Numbered from the stretch's first letter, positions 17,701 through 26,264 are shown. The stretch is 64,000 bases of DNA from Aggregatilineales bacterium (GCA_030834905.1 JAUQWZ010000046.1:1-64000), one strand, 5' to 3'. The notes: generated from the sequence alone by a model not told the origin. Numbers and translations: made by a program.

Positions 17701-18925
17701 CGGTTTGCGCGTGCAGCCTTTTTCCATCACCGAAATCACCGACGCGCAGGGCAACGCGATTGAACTGCCCGCGCGCGCCGAGCCTTCTCAGGCGGTGCAG
17801 CCGCAGATCGCTTACCTGATGCAGAGCATCCTCAGCGATAACGAAGCCCGCGCCGCCGCCTTCGGGCTGAACAGCGGGCTTGCCCTGCCAGAGTATCCCG
17901 GTCTGGTCGCCGCCAAAACGGGCACGACCAACGACTCGACCGATCTGTGGACGATGGGTTTCACCAGCAACGTCGTCGTCGGCGTCTGGACGGGCAGCCT
18001 CAGCAACCAGCGCACGACCGCTACCACGTCCAATACTGCCATTCCCATCTGGAACGCGGTCATGCGGGCGGCGCTGCAAAATAATGCGCCCAGCGCGTTC
18101 AACCCGCCCAGCGGCATCGTCCAGCAGCAGATCTGCGGGCTGACGGGCACGCTGTATGATCCGAACGTCAACCAGAACTGCCCGGACGTGCGCATGGAAG
18201 TCTTCCTGCAAACCCAGCTTCCGCCCGCCGCGACCGAAGCGTTCGTTCGTACCGCCGCCATTGATACCTGGACGGGACAGCTTGCCAACCAGTACTGCCC
18301 CGATAACACCATCACCGGCACCTTCGCCAACATTGCCGATCAGTCTGCCATCCAATGGCTGAATTCGGCGCAGGGCGCTGCCTACGCCCAGTCGCTTGGC
18401 TTGGAAACCCCGGTCCAGCAGACGCCGCCCAGCCAGTGCCAGCCGGGGATGCAGCTTCCGCAGGTGCGTTTGACTTCGCCAGCCGAAGGGCAGCAGGTTA
18501 CAGGCGTGGTTCAGTTCGCCGGTCAGGTGCAGGCACCCAACTTCAACCGCTATCAGATCGAAATCGCGGCGATCAGCAGCCCGGATGACTTCGTGATCGT
18601 CTCTGGACCGACCAACTCGCAGCAGCCCAATGGCACGCTTGGGCAGTGGGACAGCAGCACCGTCACCAACGGCGTCTACCGCGTGCGGCTGGCAGCCTTC
18701 GCCAACGACGGCGGCTACATCTTCAAGACGATCCAGATCGGCGTCAACAACGCTTTGCCCACGCCAACCGCGCCGCCCTTCGTGGCGACGCCACCTGTCA
18801 TCCCCGTTGGCACGCCGAGCGATCCGTTCAGCACGCCGATCCCGTTCGAGCAGTCCACCCCGATTCCTTTCGGGCAGTTGTCGAACCTAGGCGCGCCCAC
18901 GCCCACGCTGGACTTTGGCGGCTAG
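14789..18925 (+). CDS. Very large class A penicillin-binding protein
   Basis: 1378 residues, about twice the usual PBP1 length. The cytoplasmic N-terminus (about 455 residues) is acidic and Pro/Ala-rich; it holds a SHOCT-like helical segment near 240-285 (RIRALRDQFRAGQITRDQLQ). The membrane helix is at about 458-482. Glycosyltransferase 51 follows (about 505-680) with ALISTENERFYDD and GASTITQQIARN. The transpeptidase has Ser849 in GSSIKP, SYN in GNSYNVP, and KTGTTND near 1043. A C-terminal Ig-like domain (about 1225-1330) precedes a Pro/Thr tail. It polymerises and cross-links peptidoglycan. The long cytoplasmic tail could be a target of the adjacent kinase/phosphatase; this is inference. 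Confidence 0.93.
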   Translation: MSDRPLTTETQDTPPGSDSGWNVPRESEGWQTPRQAKTGEWEAPKPKPAAPGWRVPTLPQNLDVTPVETGNWHLPKSEDTIFTPEDRVVVTEPPVDGEQAEILPVEAEEEAVPAEILPFDESPPPQAEEAAPADAEAAAVETDTEPADSETDAALDLLDEDDEDTFSMSELVALASLVDNPPAAAQPTESLAEQAAASDPADYAREQLERLRAREDEEAEAQPSEEPLAAAAPVAEAVSLSAEEQALAQKYQDAEGRIRALRDQFRAGQITRDQLQAELRGQMVLDQDQSWWMMGVETDTWYHYEDGSWVPKTPEVLVRLKASAADVSPEATGAVGDMTVPTSAIQTNDYDMPLPRQVPVRDLEYTIPGAEALRIDHTDPAAGLDLGATMPSAAVTGETIASAAVSGATVPSAAVQAEQYNYVAAPIPAPTDAPPNYDTTLPPSSVYEEAVKRKRQRTLRNVAIAAVAITGLILLMGACGIIGGVLYYQSLVSPHQDQIAALANYQPQFQTARIYAADGSVIAELIGRGAGDRRRVPLSEISPFVIHALISTENERFYDDAGWDPIAIARAFIQNVTAGDIQSGASTITQQIARNLILQDTTVSAERKLQEIVIAAEIAQQYDKNFILELYLNEFFFGNNSYGIEAAAQFYFGHGASDLNLAESALLVGIIQSPARYDPVINREEAFARMDQVIALMADVGCLQFQHAPYLGQEFCITRGDIVSGQVVLEKAQVEARNYTARNFSVRYPHFVNYIQAQLEQTFGSDEIFRRGFQIRTTLDPRLQDMAQTALSQTVASVNNFGVNTGAVFVLDPRDGSIRVMVGSPDFNNESIDGQVNNVFTWQQPGSSIKPVVYTAGVEGVERNGARQYLTPASILWDVPTTYGTTPPYSPTNYDNTFHGPVTMRYALGNSYNVPAVKAFEFIGADRYVETAQRMGLRFLEEAVFGLPSALGANEVRLYDHAQAFATLANNGLRVQPFSITEITDAQGNAIELPARAEPSQAVQPQIAYLMQSILSDNEARAAAFGLNSGLALPEYPGLVAAKTGTTNDSTDLWTMGFTSNVVVGVWTGSLSNQRTTATTSNTAIPIWNAVMRAALQNNAPSAFNPPSGIVQQQICGLTGTLYDPNVNQNCPDVRMEVFLQTQLPPAATEAFVRTAAIDTWTGQLANQYCPDNTITGTFANIADQSAIQWLNSAQGAAYAQSLGLETPVQQTPPSQCQPGMQLPQVRLTSPAEGQQVTGVVQFAGQVQAPNFNRYQIEIAAISSPDDFVIVSGPTNSQQPNGTLGQWDSSTVTNGVYRVRLAAFANDGGYIFKTIQIGVNNALPTPTAPPFVATPPVIPVGTPSDPFSTPIPFEQSTPIPFGQLSNLGAPTPTLDFGG

Positions 18926-18952
18926 CGGCAAAAACGGACAGCAGACTCAAAG

Positions 18953-18983
18953 ACGCCGGGTGTTATGCCCGGCGTTTTTGTTT
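18953..18983 (+). terminator. Intrinsic terminator after the PBP gene
   Basis: ACGCCGGG (18953-18960) pairs perfectly with CCCGGCGT (18968-18975) around a 7-nt loop, followed by TTTTTGTTT. It starts 27 nt after the PBP stop. Confidence 0.9.
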
Positions 18984-19174
18984 GCTCCACAGATATAGCA
19001 GATCGGCACTTGTATTTTTAAATGATACATAGTATCGATTAATGCAGGGCGGCAAGGCTGAAACCCAACGCTCGTCGCCCACCGGCGCACTGATGTGCTT
19101 CCGCGCCTGCCTGCCCGGTAAGAATTTTCGCGCGCGCCTTTTCCATGATCAAAAGTATGGAGCGATCTCAAATC

Positions 19175-20086
19175 ATGCAAGACAAACACTATGATGTCGC
19201 CATCATTGGCGCAGGACCCGCCGGATTGCAGGCTGCGCTTGTGCTGGCGCGCACCCGCAAGTCCATCATCGTCTTCGACTCGCCGGAGCCGCCGCGCAAC
19301 AGTGCCTCACATGGCGTACACAACTTCGTCGGACTTGATGGGCTGCTGCCCGCGCAAATCCGCGAGCAGGCGTGGCGGCAGATCGATCTGTATAACAGCG
19401 CCGAATTGTATTTTGAACAGATTGTTGACCTTCAGCAGATCGCGCCGCAGCAGTTTTTGCTGCGCGGTGAAAACGGCACCTCGGTGACGGCGCGGCACGT
19501 CATCCTCGCCATCGGCTACCGGGATGTTTACCCGGAAATCGCGGGTTTTAGCGCCTGCTGGGGCAAAACGATCATCCCCTGCCCCTTCTGCGATGGCTAT
19601 GAAAATCGCGACCGAGTGTGGGGGATTGTCCCTCATGGGGAACAGGTGCTGGCGCATCTGCCCGTCATGGCGAAGAACTGGGCATCCGAGGTGAAGGTGT
19701 TTTTACCCACACATCTCACCCTCAGCCAGCACCAGCGTGAAACTTATGCAGCGCAGAACATCGCGCTGTACGAAAACGAAATTCGCGCCATCCACCACAC
19801 CGGCGGCAGCGTCGAGGCAGTAACGCTGGACTCCGGCGAGCGAGTGGGCGTGGGCACGCTCATCTGGCATCCACAGGAAGTGCCAACAGCGTTGACACAG
19901 AGAGTGATCGATAACTTCAGCCTGGAACTGGACGAGAGTGGACACATCCAGACTGATGCTTCCCACCAGACCGCGATCAAGGGGCTGTGGGCAGTCGGCG
20001 ATATCAAAGGCTGGGCGACAGCGCTTGGAGCCGCTTTCATGGCGGGTCAAGCCGCATCAGCCGTTGTGCGCGAATGGTACGCATGA
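19175..20086 (+). CDS. Thioredoxin reductase-like FAD oxidoreductase
   Basis: 303 residues from ATG 19175; earlier in-frame ATGs at 19145 and 19157 have no ribosome site, while TGGAG lies 12 nt before 19175. It has the FAD-binding motif VAIIGAGPAGLQAAL, a redox-active CPFC in IIPCPFCDGYE (about 130), and the second FAD motif AVGDIKGW near the C-terminus. The NAD(P)H-binding GxGxxA motif is weak here (WGIVPHGEQVLAHL). This resembles the shortened TrxR-like enzymes that lack a canonical nucleotide site (the GliT/FFTR-like branch). It catalyses a dithiol-disulfide exchange; the partner is unknown. Confidence 0.85.
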   Translation: MQDKHYDVAIIGAGPAGLQAALVLARTRKSIIVFDSPEPPRNSASHGVHNFVGLDGLLPAQIREQAWRQIDLYNSAELYFEQIVDLQQIAPQQFLLRGENGTSVTARHVILAIGYRDVYPEIAGFSACWGKTIIPCPFCDGYENRDRVWGIVPHGEQVLAHLPVMAKNWASEVKVFLPTHLTLSQHQRETYAAQNIALYENEIRAIHHTGGSVEAVTLDSGERVGVGTLIWHPQEVPTALTQRVIDNFSLELDESGHIQTDASHQTAIKGLWAVGDIKGWATALGAAFMAGQAASAVVREWYA

Positions 20087-20185
20087 AAGCGGGGAAAACT
20101 GCGCCGTCTACAGCAGGGCATAGAGACGAAAGGTTGGTACGTCCCTGCCCATAATGGAGATTAGCTAATGGACGAGGCAATTATT

Positions 20186-20248
20186 GTAGGGACACGACGG
20201 TGTCGTGTCCGAAGGAACAAGCCGGACACCACATTGTGGTGTCCCTAC
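20186..20248. repeat. Two-hairpin palindromic repeat (63 bp)
   Basis: Left hairpin GTAGGGACACGAC-GGT-GTCGTGTCC, a 12-nt core, then right hairpin GGACACCACA-TT-GTGGTGTCCCTAC. The outer ends GTAGGG and CCCTAC are inverted, so the whole also folds end to end. It lies between two convergent genes. The right half is identical to that of the copy at 57120. Confidence 0.85.
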
Positions 20249-20319
20249 GTTCGCCGCCTCTAGTTGAAAATGTGCATATGATCGTCCAGACTGATTCACA
20301 TCCATCTGGTTTTCGCAGT

Positions 20320-21420
20320 CTACGCCACCGTAATTTCTTCGCAGAGGTACACGTCCTGAATGGCGTTGAGCAGCGCCGCGCCTTCGTCCATCGGGCGCTG
20401 GAAGGCTTTGCGCCCGCTGATCAAGCCCATACCGCCCGCCCGCTTGTTGATGACAGCGGTTTGCAGCGCTTCGACCAGATCGTTCTGACCGCTGGCACCG
20501 CCAGAGTTAATCAACCCCGCGCGTCCCATATAGCCGTTCGCCACCTGATAGCGCGTCAGGTCAATCGGATGCTCGCTGGTAAGCTCGGTGTAGATGCGGT
20601 CGTCCAGCTTGCCATAAGACGAACTGCCCGTGTTTAGCGCTTTGAAACCGCCGTTGTTCGTCGGCAGCTTCTGCTTGACAATGTCCGCCTGAATGGTGAC
20701 GCCGAGGTGATTCGCCTGCCCGGTGATGTCGGCGGCAGCCTCGTAACTGGTGCCGTTGACTTTGAAGCCAGAGTTGCGGGTGTAGCACCACAGCACCGTC
20801 GCCATGCCCAGTTCATGAGCGCGGGCGAAGGCTTCCGAGACTTCGACCAGTTGGCGGGTGCTCTCGTCGGAGCCGAAATAGATCGTCGCGCCCACGGCGA
20901 CCGCGCCCATATCCCATGCCTGTTCCACCTGCCCAAACATGACCTGATCGAACTTGTTCGGGTAGGTCAGCAGTTCATTGTGGTTGATCTTCACCATGAA
21001 GGGGATTTTGTGGGCGTATTTACGTGCCACCGCGCCCAGGACGCCAAAGGTTGACGCGACCGCGTTGCAGCCGCCTTCAATCGCCAGTTCGACGATTTTC
21101 TCCGGGTCGAAATAGATCGGGTTCTTGGCAAAGGATGCGCCCGCCGAGTGCTCGATACCCTGATCAACCGGCAGAATTGACAGGTAGCCCGTCCCGCCAA
21201 GACGCCCGTGATCAAACATCTGCTGAAGGCTGCGCAGCACCTGCGGGGTGCGATCTGACTGCGCCCAGACGCGGTCAATAAAATCGGGACCCGGCAGGTA
21301 GAGGTTTTCTTTGGCAATGGTGTGGCTGGTGTGATTGAGCAGCGAATTTGCGTCGTCGCCTAATAGCTCAACGATCTTGTCAAACGAATAGCTTGTTTGC
21401 CGTACCGCGGCAAGCGCCAT
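20320..21420 (-). CDS. fbaB: Fructose-bisphosphate aldolase, class I (FbaB type)
   Basis: 366 residues. DhnA/FbaB barrel features: LSILPVDQGIEHSAG, PFMVKINHNELL (Schiff-base region), GAVAVGATIYFGS, VLWCYTRNSGFK and the phosphate-binding GRAGLINSGGAS. It cleaves fructose-1,6-bisphosphate to DHAP and glyceraldehyde-3-phosphate without metal. The length suits the longer bacterial FbaB form. Monocistronic in appearance. Confidence 0.92.
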   Translation of the reverse strand: MALAAVRQTSYSFDKIVELLGDDANSLLNHTSHTIAKENLYLPGPDFIDRVWAQSDRTPQVLRSLQQMFDHGRLGGTGYLSILPVDQGIEHSAGASFAKNPIYFDPEKIVELAIEGGCNAVASTFGVLGAVARKYAHKIPFMVKINHNELLTYPNKFDQVMFGQVEQAWDMGAVAVGATIYFGSDESTRQLVEVSEAFARAHELGMATVLWCYTRNSGFKVNGTSYEAAADITGQANHLGVTIQADIVKQKLPTNNGGFKALNTGSSSYGKLDDRIYTELTSEHPIDLTRYQVANGYMGRAGLINSGGASGQNDLVEALQTAVINKRAGGMGLISGRKAFQRPMDEGAALLNAIQDVYLCEEITVA

Positions 21421-21528
21421 CAGATTTCTCCCTATAGCTCGATTCGAAAGCAGCTAAGTATATCACGCTGCCGACGAGCCGTTACCCATTTCATAGATCA
21501 TTGAGGATCGAAGTGACTGTACACACCC

Positions 21529-21534
21529 TATAAT
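21529..21534 (+). promoter_or_regulatory. -10 element before the histidine kinase
   Basis: TATAAT 29 nt upstream of ATG 21564; no convincing -35 at the right spacing. Confidence 0.3.
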
Positions 21535-21563
21535 AATGACAGATGTAGAAACGCGAACGGATT

Positions 21564-23276
21564 ATGGCAGCCAACCCCGCAAACACCCTGCAACAGGGAC
21601 TCCGCACACTGTTTAATCGCTTATGGCTGCTGCTGATCGAGCCGGGCAACCGCATCCAGAATCCTGACGAGCGCGGGCAGGTGCGGCTGCTGTCGGCGCT
21701 CACGCTGCCCTTCATCCCCGCCGTTCTGGCGATGACCCAGTGGCAGTGGCTGAGTGAATCCTTCCGTCAGTTCCTGGCTTTGAGCGCCATCGCCCTGGTA
21801 TTTGCCTATTTTCTAGCCCGGTTCGGCAGGTATCAGGTGGGCGCCATCATAACCACCGTCGTGATGTCCATCCTGCCGATTCACTTTTTGCTCTCGCTTG
21901 AAGTATTCAGCGTACACAGCATCACCCTTACCTTAAGCTGGAACGCGCCAGCGCTGTTCGTCGCCTATCTCTTTTTTGGGCTGCGCGGAATCGTCATTAC
22001 GGTGGCGGCGAATCTGGTTGGTATTGGCGCGCTGCCCTATCTGATTAGCGACATTGACCAGTCTACTATCGCCTATATCCTGTTCTTTCATCTGGTGGTT
22101 GCCTGTGAAATTCTGATCGCGGCGCTGGTGCGCCAACAGCAGGTCAAAACTGCCAACCAACAGTCGCTGGCGCTGAAGGAAAGCGAGGAACGCTATCGCG
22201 ATCTGTTCAATGCCACTGTAGAGGGCATCATCGTCCACGAGAAGGGCATCGTCCTTGACGCGAATCCGGCATTTGAGGAGATCACCGGCTATACCCTGTC
22301 GGATCTGATAGGGTCACAGGTCGCGCTCCTGTTCCCGGAAGACGAGCGCGCTGCGGCGCTGGCAGCCCAGGCGTCAACTAAGACGTATCAGGCGCGAGGT
22401 ATGCGCAAAGACGGCACGATCTACTGGTTTGAAGCCCGTGGTCAGTTCCATATGTACCGCGGGCGAACAGTGCGCGTCGCTTCGATTCAGGACGTGACCG
22501 AGCGCAGGCAGGCGGAAGCGCGGCAGCTAGAGCTGGCGATTGAGCGCCAGAAAGTCACGGTACTACAGCATTTCATCGGCGATATGTCGCACGATCTGCG
22601 CACGCCGCTTTCGGTGATGAAGACCAGCATCTACCTGCTGGAAAAGGTGGTCAACGATCCGGGCAGGTTCAAGCAAAGTCTTGAAACGCTGGACGCCCAG
22701 ACCGACCAGCTCCAGCACATCATCGAGGATCTGATCTCCATGTCCCGCCTCGATAAAGCCGATACCAGCGATTATCGCTTCGCCTGGTGTGACATCAACA
22801 AGCTGATCGAGGAAGCGCTGGGCGAACAGCAGACGACAGCGCTGCGCAAACGAATTCAGCTTCATTTCGTACCCGCTGACGGGCTGCCAACCATTCTGGT
22901 TGACTCCTCCGAATTTAAGAAAATGATCAGACATCTGGTGATCAACGGCATCAACTTTACGCCGGAAAAGGGCACGGTCACGATTCGCAGCGCCGAAGCG
23001 GGGCGGCAGCTTGTGATTGAGATCAGCGATACCGGCGTCGGCATCCCCGCCCTTGACCTGCCGCTGATTTTCGACCGGTTCTATCGCGCTGACCATGCGC
23101 GCGGAACCGAAGGCGGTACGGGTCTGGGGCTGAGCATTGCCAGGAAGATTGCCGAAGCGCATGGCGGCAGTATCGAAGCCGAAAGCGAACTCAACCAGGG
23201 CAGCACCTTTCGCGTCCGCCTGCCGAAACCCATCGCCGCCAGCCAGCCAGCCAGCGACCCAACGCAGCGCAGGTAG
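21564..23276 (+). CDS. PAS-domain membrane sensor histidine kinase
   Basis: 570 residues. About five N-terminal membrane helices (residues 45-190) without a known sensor name lead into a PAS domain (about 210-325: YRDLFNATVEGIIVHEKGIV) with a PAC end (IQDVTERRQAE). The HisKA helix carries His343 in DMSHDLRTPLSV. HATPase motifs follow: NGINFTP (N box), ISDTGVGIP (G1) and GGTGLGLSIA (G2). It autophosphorylates and passes phosphate to a response regulator, but no regulator gene is adjacent, so it is an orphan here. A CAP-family gene follows 84 bp downstream and may be co-transcribed or use its own promoter. Confidence 0.93.
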   Translation: MAANPANTLQQGLRTLFNRLWLLLIEPGNRIQNPDERGQVRLLSALTLPFIPAVLAMTQWQWLSESFRQFLALSAIALVFAYFLARFGRYQVGAIITTVVMSILPIHFLLSLEVFSVHSITLTLSWNAPALFVAYLFFGLRGIVITVAANLVGIGALPYLISDIDQSTIAYILFFHLVVACEILIAALVRQQQVKTANQQSLALKESEERYRDLFNATVEGIIVHEKGIVLDANPAFEEITGYTLSDLIGSQVALLFPEDERAAALAAQASTKTYQARGMRKDGTIYWFEARGQFHMYRGRTVRVASIQDVTERRQAEARQLELAIERQKVTVLQHFIGDMSHDLRTPLSVMKTSIYLLEKVVNDPGRFKQSLETLDAQTDQLQHIIEDLISMSRLDKADTSDYRFAWCDINKLIEEALGEQQTTALRKRIQLHFVPADGLPTILVDSSEFKKMIRHLVINGINFTPEKGTVTIRSAEAGRQLVIEISDTGVGIPALDLPLIFDRFYRADHARGTEGGTGLGLSIARKIAEAHGGSIEAESELNQGSTFRVRLPKPIAASQPASDPTQRR

Positions 23277-23306
23277 CGCGCCACCCCGAAAGACGCAGCA
23301 TAAAAC

Positions 23307-23323
23307 TATAATTGTTCTATAAT
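23307..23323 (+). promoter_or_regulatory. Two overlapping TATAAT elements before the CAP gene
   Basis: TATAAT at 23307-23312 and again at 23318-23323 in an A/T-rich gap, 38-54 nt ahead of the likely start at 23361. This supports an independent promoter. Confidence 0.4.
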
Positions 23324-23360
23324 GTTGATCAACCGTCCGTGTCCAGAGCAGGTTGATCTT

Positions 23361-24590
23361 ATGATACGCCACCAGTTGATACGGTTCACGCTGATCTTCG
23401 TATTGCTACTTCTTCTTTGTGGGGGCGCTGCTGCCACCAGTACCAGTTCCGACCAGAATCCATCAGAAGCGCGCTGGATTCACGCCCAGCTTAACCGCTG
23501 GCGTTTGGGGCTGGAACTCGGACCGCTTGCCTATAATGACACGCTTGAAGAGATGGCGCTCGCGCAGGCAGAGTATGTGCTGTCGCTGCCGCGCTGGCCC
23601 AACAATGTCCATGCCGGTCGCAACAACGAAGGACCGCGCATTCGCGCCCGTTACTCTCCCTATAATTGGCCCACCTATGGCGCGGGCGAGCAAATCATCA
23701 TCGGCGAGATTACCTGGCAGGGGACGCGCGAGGACGCCATATCGTTCTGGCGCAGTTCGGATATCCACCGCAGCACCGTCATCAATCCACGCTATCGCGA
23801 AATCGGCGTCGCGGCGCTGCCAGCCGGACGCGGGCATCTGTTCGTTGTCGTTCTCGGCGCGCGCCCGAATGTGCTGCCAGCTATGGCAGACCCCTTTACC
23901 AACACGCTGTTCCTCACCGACGAAGTGTTTGATCGCGGCATCGGCGATGCCTGGATTCGGCACGTGACCCAGGTGCGCCTGTTTGACGAGGCGGGTCGTC
24001 CGATCTCCGACGAATGGCTGCCCTGGCAGTCGAAACTGCCGATTCCTGAAAATACGGGCGAAAGCCTGTACGTGCTCTACAGCGATGGTGATGATGAGGT
24101 CGTCGATTTCGTCAGCGTGCTTGAGCGTGATGTGCCGCTGCCGGAATACTCCGATGCGTGGCAGCAGGCGGCAGCGGCTGTGCCGACACTGGTGCTGCCG
24201 ACGCCCACGCCAACGCCGCCGCCAATACCGCACATCCGAATCGTCTACGACACCCGGACGCTGACGCTGTTCAACACTGCTCCTTCGCTCGCCAATGTCA
24301 GCAGCCTTGAGTTTGTCAGCGGTGAAGCGGTCTTTCGCGTTTCCGACTTCAACAGCGGCTTCCTGCGCGGTTCTTTGCGAGCGCTGCCCGCCTGGAACTG
24401 CCTGAACGTCGCGCAGCTTGGCGCCCGTGTCAGCGCTCCGCCGCTGGAATGCCGCCACACCAGCACCACCACCGTGCTCTCGCATCAGCTCTTCTGGAGC
24501 GCGGGTAACTTCCTGGTTCGGCGCAATGATGGCACGCTGGTCGCGGAATGTCTGCAAAGCGAGGGCATCTGCGAATTTGACCTGCCGTAA
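23361..24590 (+). CDS. Secreted CAP (SCP/PR-1-like) domain protein
   Basis: 409 residues from ATG 23361 (an in-frame ATG at 23322 precedes the probable promoter). A signal peptide (IRFTLIFVLLLLLCGGAAA) is followed by a CAP domain at about 30-170. Its signature residues include LNRWRLGLELGPLAYN, NNVHAGRN, AGEQIIIGEI and SSDIHRSTVINPRYREIGVA, with the two His of the CAP cavity. A Pro/Thr linker near 285 leads to a C-terminal domain with paired Cys (WNCLN, LECRH, ECLQSEGICEF). The C-terminal region resembles the extracytoplasmic domain of the kinase at 1994. Exported; function unknown. Confidence 0.85.
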   Translation: MIRHQLIRFTLIFVLLLLLCGGAAATSTSSDQNPSEARWIHAQLNRWRLGLELGPLAYNDTLEEMALAQAEYVLSLPRWPNNVHAGRNNEGPRIRARYSPYNWPTYGAGEQIIIGEITWQGTREDAISFWRSSDIHRSTVINPRYREIGVAALPAGRGHLFVVVLGARPNVLPAMADPFTNTLFLTDEVFDRGIGDAWIRHVTQVRLFDEAGRPISDEWLPWQSKLPIPENTGESLYVLYSDGDDEVVDFVSVLERDVPLPEYSDAWQQAAAAVPTLVLPTPTPTPPPIPHIRIVYDTRTLTLFNTAPSLANVSSLEFVSGEAVFRVSDFNSGFLRGSLRALPAWNCLNVAQLGARVSAPPLECRHTSTTTVLSHQLFWSAGNFLVRRNDGTLVAECLQSEGICEFDLP

Positions 24591-24629
24591 TCGCCTGATG
24601 ATGATTCGCGAAATAATTACGAGTCTTTC

Positions 24630-24728
24630 GTAGGGACACGTGCATACTGCGTATGCTGTATACGCAGTATGCTTTGTCGTGTCCGCCTCAGCATTCACGA
24701 AACGGACACGACGATGTCGTGTCCCTAC
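24630..24728. repeat. 99-bp modular palindromic repeat, copy 1
   Basis: Outer ends GTAGGGACACG and CGTGTCCCTAC are inverted. Inside the left arm sits a second palindrome, GCATACTGCGTATGC / TATACGCAGTATGC. A 19-bp core GCCTCAGCATTCACGAAAC lies between GTCGTGTCC and GGACACGAC. It is nearly identical to the reverse complement of the copy at 26126, but the core is in the opposite orientation relative to the arms. Confidence 0.9.
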
Positions 24729-24861
24729 AATTCTAATGAGCACAGTGACTGGTTAATCACCTTCAGGCGGGTGAGGGGTTTACTCCCCCCGTTTGCCGCG
24801 CCCTGTTTCCGCCAGCGCGCGTTCGTGGTTAGAATAATCCCCAACGCCATTGTGATGGAAA

Positions 24862-26031
24862 ATGAGCCTCATGCGCCTGAAACTGATCCTGGTGATCCTC
24901 ATCATCTTCGCTGCCCGTTTGACTCATGCTCAGACCAATGTCGGTCGTTGGGAACGTGTCGTCGTCCAAACCTGGGAAGCTTATAAGGCGCGGTATATCT
25001 TCTGCGGGGCAAACTGCGGCGATAACCTGGGGCTGGTGTTTGACCCCATGCGCGGCTATCAGTCGCCCAGCGAAGGCGTCGGCTACGGGCTGCTGATGGC
25101 GGTCATGATGGATGACCAGCCCACCTTTGACGCCGTCTATAATGCCGCCGATGCCATCATGCTGAACGACAACGGCATGTACCACTGGCTCGCCGATAAT
25201 GGCGGCGGCATCAGCGGCACCGGCGCTGCCACCGATGGCGATCAGGACATCGCCGCCGCGCTGATCTTTGCCGAGGCGCAGGTCGAGCGCAGGCTCTGGC
25301 AGCAGCACCCACAGCGACCCTATGGGGAACGCGCGGGAGCGCTGCTCGACGCGATTTATGCCAACACCATTTTTGAGGGACGCTATCTTCAGCCGGGCGA
25401 CCGTTTCGGCGGTGAAGGGCAGGATATCACCAACCTGTCGTATTTTTCGCCCGCCTGGTATCGGCTTTATAACCAGTTTGAAGGATCGTCGCGCTGGTCG
25501 CCGGTCATCGCGCAGGGTTATATGTCCCTCAACGCGACGCCCGGCAGCCCCAACGGACTGGCGCCCGACTGGTCAACTGCTGAAGGTGACCCGGCTTACG
25601 AATACTGCGATTCTGTCGGTCGGGCACGCGACCTATGCAGCTTTGACATGCGCTACGACGCCATTCGTGTCCCTTGGCGCATCGGGCTGGACTGCTACTG
25701 GTTCGACGATCCGCAGGCGTGCGACTGGATGCAGCGCAGCAGCGCGTTTCAGCGCAGCCAGCCCGACTGGAATTTCGCCCGCCTGTACGCTATGGACGGC
25801 AGCCCGGTGGTGGATTATCAGGACGTGGCGATGGTGGGCATGTGGCTGGCAGCCGCCGTCAGCGCGCCCGACCGGCAGTTGCAGACGCGGCTGGAAAACC
25901 GCCTGCTCGAACTCAGCCCGCAGGTGGAAGCAGCGGGTTACTGGGGCGATAATCCACAGGCATATTACAACAACAGCCTGGCGTGGTTTGGCGCAGCGCT
26001 CGTCTCCGGCACGTTCCGCAATTTAGCCTGA
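24862..26031 (+). CDS. Glycoside hydrolase family 8 (endoglucanase-like)
   Basis: 389 residues with signal peptide (LILVILIIFAARLTHAQ). GH8 hallmarks: SPSEGVGYGLLMAVMM, where the Glu is the general acid, and TGAATDGDQDIAAALIFA with the conserved Asp pair. Aromatic subsites follow, such as YFSPAWYRLY and VPWRIGLDCYW. It hydrolyses beta-1,4-glucan or a related polymer outside the membrane; in cellulose operons (BcsZ) it trims nascent chains. It is bracketed by two 99-bp repeats, and a processive GT2 gene lies 2.6 kb downstream, so a joint role in exopolysaccharide handling is plausible. Confidence 0.9.
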   Translation: MSLMRLKLILVILIIFAARLTHAQTNVGRWERVVVQTWEAYKARYIFCGANCGDNLGLVFDPMRGYQSPSEGVGYGLLMAVMMDDQPTFDAVYNAADAIMLNDNGMYHWLADNGGGISGTGAATDGDQDIAAALIFAEAQVERRLWQQHPQRPYGERAGALLDAIYANTIFEGRYLQPGDRFGGEGQDITNLSYFSPAWYRLYNQFEGSSRWSPVIAQGYMSLNATPGSPNGLAPDWSTAEGDPAYEYCDSVGRARDLCSFDMRYDAIRVPWRIGLDCYWFDDPQACDWMQRSSAFQRSQPDWNFARLYAMDGSPVVDYQDVAMVGMWLAAAVSAPDRQLQTRLENRLLELSPQVEAAGYWGDNPQAYYNNSLAWFGAALVSGTFRNLA

Positions 26032-26047
26032 ACCAGCGGGTTGCAGA

Positions 26048-26065
26048 GACACGACGGTGTCGTGT
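26048..26065. repeat. Degenerate GACACGAC palindrome
   Basis: GACACGAC-GGT-GTCGTGT, a single-hairpin copy of the family, just after the GH8 stop and 60 bp before the 99-bp copy. Confidence 0.6.
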
Positions 26066-26125
26066 GCTTTCATGTCACAATAGGGCGGGCACGATAATAC
26101 AGTTTAATGATTTAATACGGGACAT

Positions 26126-26224
26126 GTAGGGACACGACAGTGTCGTGTCCGCCTCAGCATTCACGAAACGGACACGACAAAACATACTGCGTATGCAGCA
26201 TACGCAGTATGCACGTGTCCCTAC
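26126..26224. repeat. 99-bp modular palindromic repeat, copy 2
   Basis: Same parts as the copy at 24630 in mirror order: left hairpin GTAGGGACACGAC-AGT-GTCGTGTCC, core GCCTCAGCATTCACGAAAC, then GGACACGAC and the nested CATACTGCGTATGC palindrome in the right arm. Arms are inverted relative to copy 1 (four mismatches), the core is direct. Confidence 0.9.
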
Positions 26225-26264
26225 AGAGAACCTGTATTATTTTGTAAAACAGCATTATCGCGCC

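Noticed and set aside
24630..26224. Composite transposon carrying GH8
   Set aside because: The flanking 99-bp repeats contain no transposase and no target duplication was visible; the same palindromes occur alone in many other gaps.
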